Position numbers and translations under genes: made by a program. From assembly GCA_020850915.1 (NCBI GenBank), contig JADZDV010000289.1:1-9958 (forward strand): a stretch of DNA of 9,958 bases. The letters are read 5' to 3'. This DNA comes from Chloroflexota bacterium (GTDB lineage Bacteria; Chloroflexota; UBA6077; JADZDV01). Positions 1-7,200 of this stretch are shown here, in pieces; position 1 is the first letter of the stretch; every line of letters begins with the position of its first letter. The notes beneath the pieces are model-generated. The model was not told where the DNA came from, made no database searches, and worked only from the letters and a program-made list of their open reading frames with translations.

Positions 1-676
1 CGACCGCGCTCTCCAGGCGCGCAAGGGCAGTTGGCACGGCAAAGGCCGCCGCGCGGTTCAGGTCAAGCGCCTCGCCGACAAGCTGCCGCGCGTAGTCCAC
101 CGGCAGCTCTATCAGCTCCATCCTGGCCTGAGTCTCCCAGTCGTCTGCGCGCTCCCGGAACTGGCGAGGCGACGCCGGTCCGGCGTCGCAGGCTTTGACA
201 CCCACCAGGTCGTTCAGGATCAGCACGGCCATGAGCCCGCTGCCATCGTGCCGCTGGGCCAGGAGCCAGAGCGCCCGCGAGCCCACGCCGTCGGCAAACG
301 AGGCGCGCGTCTCTCGGATCTCATACTTGCCGGCGGAGGGGAGCTGGGCGGGTGGACGCGCTGAGCGCACTGGCAGGTGCACGCCCCGGTCACGCACGCG
401 GTGGAGTGCGCGACGCGCCTCCTTGCGCACCCGACGGTCGCCCGCGGACTCAGAGACACCGAGCAAGAGGGCCGCTGCCGCCGGCTCCCGGATACGGCTG
501 AGCTGAGCTAACGTCTCCAGAAGCAGGCTCTGGGGCAGCGCCTGGAGGCGCGCAAGCGCCGTCGGGAGGCCATCGTCTGTCTCGGCGAGTCGCACCAGTG
601 TGGCGACGTCAGATTCGTCGACCGGGCTGGCGGGCGTCAGGGCGGCTGCATCGCGTTCGGGAGGCGTCTGCGTCAT
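1..676 (-). CDS. Hypothetical protein, HEAT-like N-terminal part (3' end outside window)
   Basis: I do not recognise a named family. The frame is open from an ATG at 676-674 to the window edge, giving 225 residues without a stop; the C-terminus is missing. Residues 1-22 look disordered (Pro/Ala/Asp rich). Residues about 23-98 are helical and resemble HEAT/ARM-type repeats, ending in a basic stretch (RRVRKEARRALHRVRDRG) typical of such repeats. From about 118 the character changes: an alternating strand-like segment (KYEIRETRASF) is followed by hydrophobic strands around 135-162 and a helical end, which looks like a separate folded domain. There is no signal peptide or membrane segment, so it is probably cytoplasmic. 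No other ATG, GTG or TTG precedes this ATG in frame, and no good Shine-Dalgarno is visible. It lies 95 bp downstream of the CvpA-like gene on the same strand, so co-transcription is possible. Confidence 0.75.
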   Translation of the reverse strand, partial: MTQTPPERDAAALTPASPVDESDVATLVRLAETDDGLPTALARLQALPQSLLLETLAQLSRIREPAAAALLLGVSESAGDRRVRKEARRALHRVRDRGVHLPVRSARPPAQLPSAGKYEIRETRASFADGVGSRALWLLAQRHDGSGLMAVLILNDLVGVKACDAGPASPRQFRERADDWETQARMELIELPVDYARQLVGEALDLNRAAAFAVPTALARLESAV

Positions 677-716
677 CAGGTTGGGCCGTTCGTCATCGAG
701 CGCATCACTGGAGTCC

Positions 717-746
717 AGCTTAGCGAGCGGCCCCTGCCAATGACAA
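717..746 (-). promoter_or_regulatory. Weak sigma70-like promoter candidate for the hypothetical gene
   Basis: On the minus strand, TTGTCA (746-741, five of six matches to TTGACA) is followed after 18 bases by TAAGCT (722-717, three of six matches to TATAAT). It lies in the gap between the CvpA-like stop and the ATG at 676 and would start a transcript near position 710. The -10 match is poor and the site could be chance. Read-through from the CvpA-like gene is an equally good explanation. Confidence 0.2.
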
Positions 747-771
747 GCAGTGCTCGCGGTCGCCAGCCACC

Positions 772-1275
772 CTACGTGCCGAACGTGGTGAAGCGGATGG
801 CTTCCGCGGGCAGGGTGCCGGCGATCCAGGCGAGGCTGCTGGTCGCCACGCTCTGGGCAACCCGGGCAGGACTGTGCGGTGGTAGCTGAAGCTGCAGGAA
901 GCGCGCCGCGAGCTCGGCCGCCAGGCCCGCCACCAGCAAGCCCTCACCACAGCCGAGTAACAGCCCGCCGAAGCGGTCCAGGGTGGAGATGAAGCCACGC
1001 CGGACGAGCGGCATGGCCAGAGCGCTCAAGGCCGCCACGGCGACAAGCACGACCAGGACGAGGCCCAGGAATACGGCCAGCGTCCAGTTCGGCTGCGGCG
1101 ACGAGCCGGCGGTCAGTCGGGCGAGGGGGCGATACCACTGGTGCGCGAGCGCCAGTGCCAGGACGAGTCCGCCCAGCAGGCTGCCCTCGCGCAGGAAGCC
1201 CCGCCGGACCGCGTTGGCGACCGAGAGCACCGCCAGGGCGGCCAGGACGAGCTCCAGCCAGTGGTCCGCGAGCAT
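772..1275 (-). CDS. CvpA family integral membrane protein
   Basis: A 167-residue membrane protein with four hydrophobic segments at about 7-22, 31-47, 64-91 and 103-127. The basic loop NAVRRGFLREGS after helix 1 and the motif LDRFGGLLLGCGEGLLVAG (99-117) are the usual signatures of the CvpA family. That family is named for the E. coli protein needed for colicin V production; its biochemical role is unsettled, with links to envelope homeostasis. I chose the ATG at 1275-1273 because GAGGG lies 10 bases upstream (1286-1290) and the protein then begins directly before helix 1. An in-frame ATG at 1326 would add 17 polar residues without a ribosome-binding site. The C-terminal 40 residues are soluble, as usual. 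It is divergent from the redoxin gene and lies upstream of the hypothetical gene on the same strand. The family call is sound; no precise function can be given. Confidence 0.85.
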   Translation of the reverse strand: MLADHWLELVLAALAVLSVANAVRRGFLREGSLLGGLVLALALAHQWYRPLARLTAGSSPQPNWTLAVFLGLVLVVLVAVAALSALAMPLVRRGFISTLDRFGGLLLGCGEGLLVAGLAAELAARFLQLQLPPHSPARVAQSVATSSLAWIAGTLPAEAIRFTTFGT

Positions 1276-1285
1276 GAAATCAAGA

Positions 1286-1290
1286 CCCTC
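1286..1290 (-). promoter_or_regulatory. Ribosome-binding site of the CvpA-like gene
   Basis: GAGGG on the minus strand, 10 bases before the ATG at 1275. It decides the start in favour of this ATG over the in-frame ATG at 1326, which has no comparable sequence upstream. Confidence 0.6.
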
Positions 1291-1396
1291 ATCTGTCGAG
1301 CCGGGGCGGTCCCAGCCAGATCTCACTGTAGCAACCAGCGCGCTCGCGGATCGTCATCCAGCGTCACATTCCTGGCTCGGCGACTCGCCGCGTCGA

Positions 1397-1402
1397 TAGA
1401 AT
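1397..1402 (+). promoter_or_regulatory. Possible -10 element of the redoxin gene
   Basis: TAGAAT (five of six matches to TATAAT) overlaps the first ATG of the redoxin frame. Transcription would start near 1409, almost exactly at the second in-frame ATG (1410). No Shine-Dalgarno precedes either ATG, so a leaderless message starting at codon 4 is possible. No convincing -35 hexamer lies at 16-18 bases; the nearest, TTCCTG at 1369-1374, is 22 bases away. Confidence 0.3.
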
Positions 1403-1961
1403 GGTCTGGATGAGGGCCCGCGGACTGTCGCTGTTGATCGCTGTCACTCTGCTGGCCGGGGCAGCCTGGCTGCTCATCGGCAATGGGCTCGACCAGCTCC
1501 TGCGAGCGAGCGGCGTGGCGCCGACTGATCAGCAGGCAGCCTCGGCAGATATCGGCCATCCCGCGCCCGATTTCACGGTGCTCGGCGAGGACGGCCGGGA
1601 GCACCGCCTGAGCGAGCTGCGCGGACAGGTGGTGCTCCTGAACTTCTGGGCCACCTGGTGCGGCCCGTGCCGTTCCGAGATGCCGGAGCTGGAGCGAACC
1701 TACCAGACGAACCGCGGCAAGGGCCTGAATGTGATCGCGATGAACTTTCGCGAGACGGTGCCCGAGGCCCAGGCGTTCTTCAAAGAGCTGCGGCTCAGCT
1801 TTCCGATCTGGCTGGACCGCACCGGCTCGGTAGCCGAGCTGTACCGCGCCCGCGGTCTACCCTCGACCTTCCTCGTCGACCGCGCCGGCATCATTCGCTT
1901 CGTACGCGTCGGCCCCGTCGACCAGACCATGCTGGAGAACCAGCTCGGCACCGTGCTCTGA
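1401..1961 (+). CDS. Membrane-anchored TlpA/ResA-type thiol-disulfide oxidoreductase
   Basis: A 186-residue thioredoxin-fold protein held at the outer face of the membrane. Residues 8-27 form one hydrophobic segment after a basic N-terminus (signal anchor), followed by a short linker. The redoxin domain runs from about 50 to 186: GHPAPDFTVLGEDG (52-65), the strand VVLLNFWATWCGPC with active-site Cys87 and Cys90, the cis-proline loop GLPSTFLVDRAG (cis-Pro154), and the C-terminal helix. The order and spacing match TlpA/ResA/CcmG proteins, which reduce disulfides in exported proteins or in apocytochrome c; the partner cannot be told from sequence. No CcdA/DsbD electron donor and no cytochrome gene is visible nearby. 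The start is uncertain: ATG 1401 and ATG 1410 are both in frame and neither has a ribosome-binding site. It stands alone on this strand and converges with the LCP gene. Confidence 0.93.
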   Translation: MVWMRARGLSLLIAVTLLAGAAWLLIGNGLDQLLRASGVAPTDQQAASADIGHPAPDFTVLGEDGREHRLSELRGQVVLLNFWATWCGPCRSEMPELERTYQTNRGKGLNVIAMNFRETVPEAQAFFKELRLSFPIWLDRTGSVAELYRARGLPSTFLVDRAGIIRFVRVGPVDQTMLENQLGTVL

Positions 1962-2158
1962 TTGGTCGGCTTGCGGAGGGGGAGAGATACGGGCTCACGC
2001 AAAGCCGCGTGCTCGCCTGGTCTCGCGGCACTTCCTCATGTATGGCCCCGCATCGTTGCAGAAATGGGCGCAATGGATGATCGCGCCAGTGCCAGGATGT
2101 GCCATCAACAACCACACGTCCTTTGCGGCTTCGCGGCTTCGTGTGAGACCGCGGACTC
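1962..2158. other. Convergent intergenic region with weak hairpins
   Basis: This 197-bp gap separates the converging redoxin and LCP stops. Two weak stems could act as terminators. CGGCTTGCG (1967-1975) pairs with CGCAAAGCCG (1998-2007) with one bulged A, just after the redoxin stop. CACACG (2113-2118) pairs with CGTGTG (2140-2145), enclosing a tandem GCGGCTTC repeat, just after the LCP stop. Neither is followed by a run of T on the relevant strand. I see no gene or RNA in the gap. Confidence 0.25.
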
Positions 2159-3301
2159 CTACTGGGCGGCGGCGACGGTGGCGGGGGTGAGAGCGGTCGA
2201 GCGGATCATGGCTCGGATGGCGTCCCAGCGAGGGATCAGGACGGAGGCGCCGGAGCTGGCTATGGTCGATGGGTAAGCCATCCTCTCGTCAATGACGCGC
2301 ATCGCGATGTTGCTCGCGCGGATGTCGCGCATGGCCGTTCCGAGCGCCATCAGGTCGATGGCGTTCAGATCGCTCGCCATGCCGCTACAGGCGCTGAGGG
2401 CTTGCGGCAGGGCTGCCAACGAGCCGATCTGGAGCGCCTGGTCCCGGAGCGCCGAGATCACCTGCTGCTGCCGACGCATCCGACCGAAGTCGGTGTCGGC
2501 GTGGCGCGTACGGACATACTCCAGCGCGCGCTCGCCGTCCAGCCAGACGACACCCGGCTCGAAGACCACCGTCTTCGTCCCGTAGTCTGGCGTCGGATAC
2601 CGGGGGTCGTAGAGGCGGCGCGGCACGTCCACCCGGACGCCTCCAACGGCGTCGACAAGGCCGCGGAAGCAGTTGAAGTCCACCAGCAGGTAGTGGTTGA
2701 TCGTCATCCCGAAGTTCCGTTCCACGGTCTCCCGTGCGAGCTGCGCGCCACCCCCCCGCGGCCGGTGCATCTCGCCCACCGGGAAGGCGGTGTTGACGCG
2801 GTCCTGGCCGTAGCCGGGGATGGTGACGATCAGGTCTCGCGGAATCGAGACCAGGCTTGCTCGCCTGGCGACGAGGTCGATGCTTGCCAGCATGATGGTG
2901 TCGGTTCGCGGGATCTCGTCCATCGTCCGCCGGTCAACGCCCATGAGCAGAATGTTCATCGTCTGCTCGCGGTTCCAACGGGGGAGCACGGCGAGTGGGT
3001 TGAACGGCGCGGGCTGGACCGGACGGTCGGGCTCGGAGGGAGCCGGAGGGGGCTCCGCGAGATCCGGCGCGGGTGCAGGTGCTGATGGAGGTATCGAAGC
3101 GACGGGCTCGTCCTCCGTGGGTGGTGGGACGTCCACCGCGGCGACGGCCGCGGCGGGTTCTGGCTGCGCGATCGGCGCTTCGCCCCCGCTCGACCACTGC
3201 CACAGCGAGCCCGTGATCCAGAGCAGGGGGACAAGCAGAGTCAGCGCGCCCAGGGCTCGGGCATGCCAGCCCGGTGTGGTCGAAGTGGGGGCAGTGGCCA
3301 A
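2159..3301 (-). CDS. LytR-CpsA-Psr (LCP) family cell-envelope protein
   Basis: A 380-residue type II membrane protein: short cytoplasmic tail, one membrane helix (about 16-35), a Pro/Ala-rich stalk (about 41-108), then an extracytoplasmic LCP domain (about 113-300) and an Ala-rich C-terminal part. The diagnostic LCP motifs are in order: NILLMGVDRR (116-125), PRTDTIMLASID (131-142), VSIPRDLIVTIPGYGQDRVN (151-170), LVDAVGGVRVDVP (215-227) and LDGERALEYVRTRHADTDFG (254-273). In studied members the Asp and Arg residues in these motifs bind the pyrophosphate of polyprenyl-linked glycopolymers, and the enzyme transfers the polymer to peptidoglycan or another acceptor. All the expected charged residues (D122, R132, D134, R155, R266) are present, so it should be active. 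The start is TTG at 3301-3299, supported by GGAAGAGG eight bases upstream. The gene is divergent from the two-component operon and may share control with it. Confidence 0.93.
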   Translation of the reverse strand: MATAPTSTTPGWHARALGALTLLVPLLWITGSLWQWSSGGEAPIAQPEPAAAVAAVDVPPPTEDEPVASIPPSAPAPAPDLAEPPPAPSEPDRPVQPAPFNPLAVLPRWNREQTMNILLMGVDRRTMDEIPRTDTIMLASIDLVARRASLVSIPRDLIVTIPGYGQDRVNTAFPVGEMHRPRGGGAQLARETVERNFGMTINHYLLVDFNCFRGLVDAVGGVRVDVPRRLYDPRYPTPDYGTKTVVFEPGVVWLDGERALEYVRTRHADTDFGRMRRQQQVISALRDQALQIGSLAALPQALSACSGMASDLNAIDLMALGTAMRDIRASNIAMRVIDERMAYPSTIASSGASVLIPRWDAIRAMIRSTALTPATVAAAQ

Positions 3302-3309
3302 GAACCTCG

Positions 3310-3317
3310 CCTCTTCC
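3310..3317 (-). promoter_or_regulatory. Ribosome-binding site supporting the TTG start of the LCP gene
   Basis: GGAAGAGG on the minus strand, eight bases before TTG at 3301. The match and spacing make this rare start codon credible. The protein then opens with a short polar N-terminus directly before its membrane helix. Confidence 0.6.
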
Positions 3318-3431
3318 GCGGAATGCTCGCCAGCGCTGTCGCGGCGGCAGATCTCGTCGCCCGCGCGCGGATCTCACCTCTAGTGTAGCGAGTCGGCGGC
3401 GCCAATCAGCGCGGTTTCAGCGCCGCGCCTC

Positions 3432-3472
3432 ATTAAGAGCTTAATATACCCTTTAAGTTCCGGTGCTACGCT
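3432..3472 (+). promoter_or_regulatory. Putative promoter with OmpR-type operator repeats
   Basis: A sharply AT-rich island in the 235-bp divergent region. ATTAAG (3432-3437) and CTTAAT (3440-3445) form a perfect inverted repeat around AG. CTTAAT at 3440 and CTTTAA at 3451 are 11 bases apart in direct orientation, the helical-turn spacing used by OmpR/PhoB-family regulators. Nine bases further on, TGCTACGCT (3464-3472) resembles an extended -10 element (TGnTAnnnT), and no normal -35 is present. This is the arrangement of an activator-dependent promoter, with the operator standing in for the -35. It would start a transcript near 3479 for the regulator-kinase operon. Autoregulation by the encoded regulator is inference. 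Confidence 0.45.
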
Positions 3473-3524
3473 GTGCGCGGTGTGCTGGGGGAAGCCGGTC
3501 GCACCGTTTGATGGGTTACCGAAC

Positions 3525-3530
3525 AAGGAG
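3525..3530 (+). promoter_or_regulatory. Ribosome-binding site deciding the GTG start of the response regulator
   Basis: AAGGAG, six bases before GTG at 3537. It selects this GTG over the in-frame GTG at 3480, which would add 19 residues not seen in receiver domains. Confidence 0.75.
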
Positions 3531-3536
3531 CGCGGA

Positions 3537-4247
3537 GTGACGCGACGGCGTGTGCTGGTCGTCGACGACGACAAGAACATTGTCCAGCTTGTGCGGACGT
3601 ACCTGGAGAAAGACGGCTACCAGGTCGCCACGGCGTTCGACGGGCACGAGGCGATTGACGCCGCGCAGCGCTTCAAGCCGGACCTGGTCGTGCTGGACCT
3701 CATGCTGCCAGGCGTGGATGGACTCGAAGTCTGTAAGCGCCTTCGCTGGACTTCCGACGTGCCGGTCATCATGCTGACGGCCCGCTCGACGGAGACGGAC
3801 AAGCTCGCCGGGCTGGATCTCGGCGCCGACGACTACGTCACCAAGCCGTTCAGCCCGCGCGAGCTGCTGGCCCGCATGCGAGCAGTCCTGCGGCGCCTGC
3901 CGAACGGCGACGAGCTGGGGCCGGAGGAGATCCAGGTGGGCAGGCTCCAGATCTACCCGCGTCGCCGCGAGCTGAAGATCGCGGACGCGACGGTGCGTCT
4001 GACGCCGACCGAGTTCAACCTGCTCAGAGTCCTCGCCACGGGGCCAGGGCAGGTGTTCACGCGCACCCAGCTCATCGAAAAGGCGTTCGGTTACGACTTC
4101 GACGGCTTTGAGCGAAACGTCGACGTGCACGTCACCAGCCTGCGCCGGAAGCTGGAGCGGGCCGGGGGCGGCAAGCACCTGATCAAGACGGTCTACGGCC
4201 TTGGCTACCGGCTGGACCCGGAGGGAGCGGATAGCCCCGGTGATTGA
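3537..4247 (+). CDS. OmpR/PhoB-family response regulator
   Basis: A 236-residue, full-length two-domain transcription factor. The receiver domain (about 4-120) has the acidic pocket D10/D11, phosphoacceptor D54 in VVLDLMLPGVDG, the switch residue T81 in IMLTAR, and K103 in DDYVTKPFSPREL. The winged-helix DNA-binding domain (about 133-227) shows LTPTEFNLLRVLATGPGQVF, then the recognition-helix region ERNVDVHVTSLRRKLE and the wing KTVYGLGYRL. All phosphorylation residues are intact, so it should be activated by a histidine kinase and then bind tandem direct repeats as a dimer. The start is GTG at 3537 with AAGGAG six bases upstream. The gene overlaps the kinase gene by 8 bases, which points to translational coupling and a dedicated pair. 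The AT-rich repeats upstream are a candidate operator. The regulator itself looks ordinary; the odd partner is the kinase. Confidence 0.96.
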   Translation: MTRRRVLVVDDDKNIVQLVRTYLEKDGYQVATAFDGHEAIDAAQRFKPDLVVLDLMLPGVDGLEVCKRLRWTSDVPVIMLTARSTETDKLAGLDLGADDYVTKPFSPRELLARMRAVLRRLPNGDELGPEEIQVGRLQIYPRRRELKIADATVRLTPTEFNLLRVLATGPGQVFTRTQLIEKAFGYDFDGFERNVDVHVTSLRRKLERAGGGKHLIKTVYGLGYRLDPEGADSPGD

Positions 4248-7200
4248 CCGCCTCTGGCTGCGACTTGCGCTCGGTATGGCCGTCGCCGTCGTCGTGGCCG
4301 TGGCAGCGGTTGCCGTGCTGGCAAACCGCGGAACGGGCGAGGGCTTCCGCGAGTACGTGGCGGATACCACCGACGCGCGCGCGAAGCGTGTGGAAAGCGT
4401 GCTCTCGCGCCACTTTGCCCGCTACGGCGACTGGACGCACGCCGACGCCACCGTGCAGCTCATGGCCGACCTGACCGGGCAGCGGGTGGTACTGGCCGAT
4501 ACACGCGGCCGGATCGTGTCCGACTCGCAAGGTCGTCTGGTGGGGCAGTACGTCCAGCCGAGCTGGCAGGGCGATCCGATCATCATCTCGTTCCAGGAGC
4601 ACCCCGCCGGAAGCGTCTACCTGGATCCGCTCCGAGGAGGCTCGCGCGTCGATCAGCGCGGCCAGTCGTTCCTGGCGGCCAGCAACACGCTCCTGCTGTG
4701 GGCAGTTGCTGTCGGGCTGGCCGCGGCGCTGGTAACGAGTCTGGTCCTCGCCCGGTGGCTCGCGCGTCCGCTCGAAAGCCTGACGCGAGCGGTTCGGCGC
4801 ATGGAGGAGGGCAAGATCGTCGAGCCGATCGACGTGAAGATCGGCGGCGAGATCGGGGCGCTCGCACGCGCCTTCAACACGGCCGCCGCGAGCATTTCGC
4901 GCGTGGAGGGCCTCCGCAAGCAGATGGTGGCGGATATCGCCCACGAGCTGCGGACGCCGCTGACCAACGTGCGCGGCTACTTCGAGGCGATCGAAGACGG
5001 CGTCATGGAGCCGGCTGGTGAGACGCTCGAGATCATCCGCCATGAGCTGGGGCAGCTCACGCGGTTGCTGGACGACCTTCAGGAGCTGGCGCTGGCAGAG
5101 TCCGGCCAACTGACGCTCGAAGGCGAGAGGACGGAGCTCGGCGAGCTGGTGGCCTGGGAGGTCCGCACGCTCCGCCCGATGGCGGAACACGAGGGGGTAG
5201 ATCTCCAGCTTGACATCGCCCACGCGCTCCCGGCTCTGGTGGTCGACCGTGGACGGATCGGTCAGGTGCTCCGGAATGTGCTGCGCAATGCGCTGTCCCA
5301 CACGCCGCGTGGCGGCCACATTCTGGTAAGCGTGAACGAGGACGGCCCGGATGCGGTGCTCCGGATCCGTGACAGCGGATCTGGCATTGCGCCGGAGCAC
5401 CTGCCACACATCTTCGAGCGCTTCTACCGCGGCGACAGGTCGCGGTCACGCCAGGGGGGCGGCTACGGGCTCGGTCTGACGATCGCCCGGGAGATAGTCG
5501 TGGCGCACGGTGGGACGATCGTGGCCGAGAGTGAGCTGGGCAAGGGGACGACCTTCACGATCAGGCTGCCGATCGCCACCGCGCTGCCAGGCGAGGCGGA
5601 GCAGCCGGTCCCAGCGCCGGTCGAGCACCCGCCGGCCCGCGTGCCGGTCCTGCTCCGGGTTGGCGTTGGCGTCGGCGCGATGTTCGGAGCACTGGCCGGC
5701 GTGTTCGAGTCGGTCCTGGTGTCCATGACGTGGACCTCGCACGTTGTCTCCGAGGTCATCGGCTACGCCGTGCTGATCGACGGCATCGCCTTTGCCCTGC
5801 TCGGCGGTCTCCTGGCAGGCATCGCGGGACTGTTGACGCGACTGACGCAGCGCACACTCAGCGCGGCTCGCGCCACGGCGCTCTGGACGCCCATCTGCTG
5901 CCTGCTGGTCGGGCTGCTGATCTACAGCCGCTGGAAGCAGCTTGTCGATCCGCGGGATGTCCTCATGTCGCCTCAGTTGATCTTCTCCATGGTCATCATC
6001 ATGGGCCTGGCGGCCTGGGTGGCTGTCCTCTGCGGCGCTATCCTCGAGCCCCGCGCGGGCAACGGCCACCGGGCGCTCGTCTTCAGTGGGCGGGTGGCGC
6101 CGATAGCGGTGGCGCTTGTCGCCGGGCTGGCGTCCGTCTCGGTGGCTCGGGATTTCGGCAGCCACGCGGTCGAGGCGGCCAGTGCGGACAGCCGCGAGCT
6201 GCCGGTCGCCGTGCCCTCGCCGAGCCTGGCGGCCAACGCGTCGCCGGCGCCAGCCGCGAGGCCGCAGCTCCCGTCACTCGTCCAGCGCGCGCCGAACGTG
6301 GTCCTGATCAGCGTCGAGGGTCTTCGGAGCGATCATGTTGGCTACCAGGGGTACATGAAGGCCCGCACCCCGACGCTCGATCGCCTGGCGGCGGAGGGCG
6401 TCTCCTTCACGAACGGGCTGACCCAGGCGCCAAGCGGCGGCGGGGCGCACGCCTCGCTCATGACCGGCACCTACCTCTCCACCAACGGACTGCGTGAGCC
6501 GCTGATTGACCTGCTGCCGCCGGGCCTGCCCACTCTGGCGGAAGTGCTTGCCTCCCGCGGCTACGCCACCTCTGGCGTGTATAGCTGGCTGTCCTACGAG
6601 CCGTCGTACTCGGGGCTGGAGCGGGGCTTTCAGGCCTACACTGACGTCATGGCCAATCGACCGGCCTACCTCGCGGACCATCGTGCCTCGACGTTCGCGG
6701 CGACGGTCCAACGGCTCAAGACGTTCCTGGCCCTGCCGAGCGCCCTCAATGGCGGACCGGCGCTGCCGGACGATGTACTGGACCAGCAGTCGTACGGTCA
6801 GGCGGACGTCACGACCGCCACGGCGCTCGAGTGGCTCGGCACTCGTCGCAACACGGCTCAGCCGTTCTTCCTCTGGGCGCACTACTTCGACCCGCGCTAT
6901 CCCTGGGACCCGCCCGCCAGTTTCGACCAGCCGGACCCGGATTCCTGCGTGAACTGCCTGGAGGGCGTCGCGCCCACGATCAAGGCCCTTCGGAGCGACT
7001 CGCCACCCGAGCTGAGCCCGCCACAGATCGACCGTCTGATCGAACTGTACGACGGCGAGATCGCCTTCACCGACCATGAGATTGGCCGCCTGCTCCAGGG
7101 GCTGGGTAATCTGGGGCTTGCGCAGAACACCCTGGTGATCGTCGTCGGTAGCCAGGGCCAGAGCTTTGGCGAGCACGGGTCATGGCTGGACGGCCGCACC

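Noticed and set aside
195..506. Small plus-strand frame at the left edge.
   Set aside because: The minus-strand frame over the same bases is open across the whole left end and has a natural protein composition; this one is Ser/Arg-rich and has no ribosome-binding site.
1962..2158. Structured RNA or tRNA in the convergent gap.
   Set aside because: Only short, imperfect stems are present; no cloverleaf, riboswitch-like core or T-run was found.
2402..3085. Long plus-strand frame opposite the LCP gene (227 residues).
   Set aside because: It lies wholly antisense to a gene with all LCP motifs; its translation is Arg/His/Val-rich without domain features. Such shadow frames are common in G+C-rich DNA.
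3480..3536. Upstream GTG at 3480 as start of the response regulator.
   Set aside because: It would add 19 residues before the receiver domain and lies next to the probable transcription start; AAGGAG before GTG 3537 is a much better signal.
4183..5409. Minus-strand frame of 408 residues opposite the kinase part of the fusion.
   Set aside because: Antisense to recognisable HAMP, HisKA and HATPase motifs; Arg/His/Gln-rich composition typical of a shadow frame.
5569..6291. Possibility that kinase and sulfatase-like domain are two genes with a missed stop or frameshift between them.
   Set aside because: The same frame runs through the Pro-rich linker and five membrane segments with unchanged codon use, and both flanking domains are in that frame. 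I saw no good ribosome-binding site with an internal start at the junction, but raw reads would settle it.
6418..6480. Active arylsulfatase with a Cys/Ser-x-Pro-Ser/Ala-Arg formylglycine motif.
   Set aside because: The expected motif is absent; the aligned stretch reads APSGGGAHASLMTG with no Cys and no Arg.
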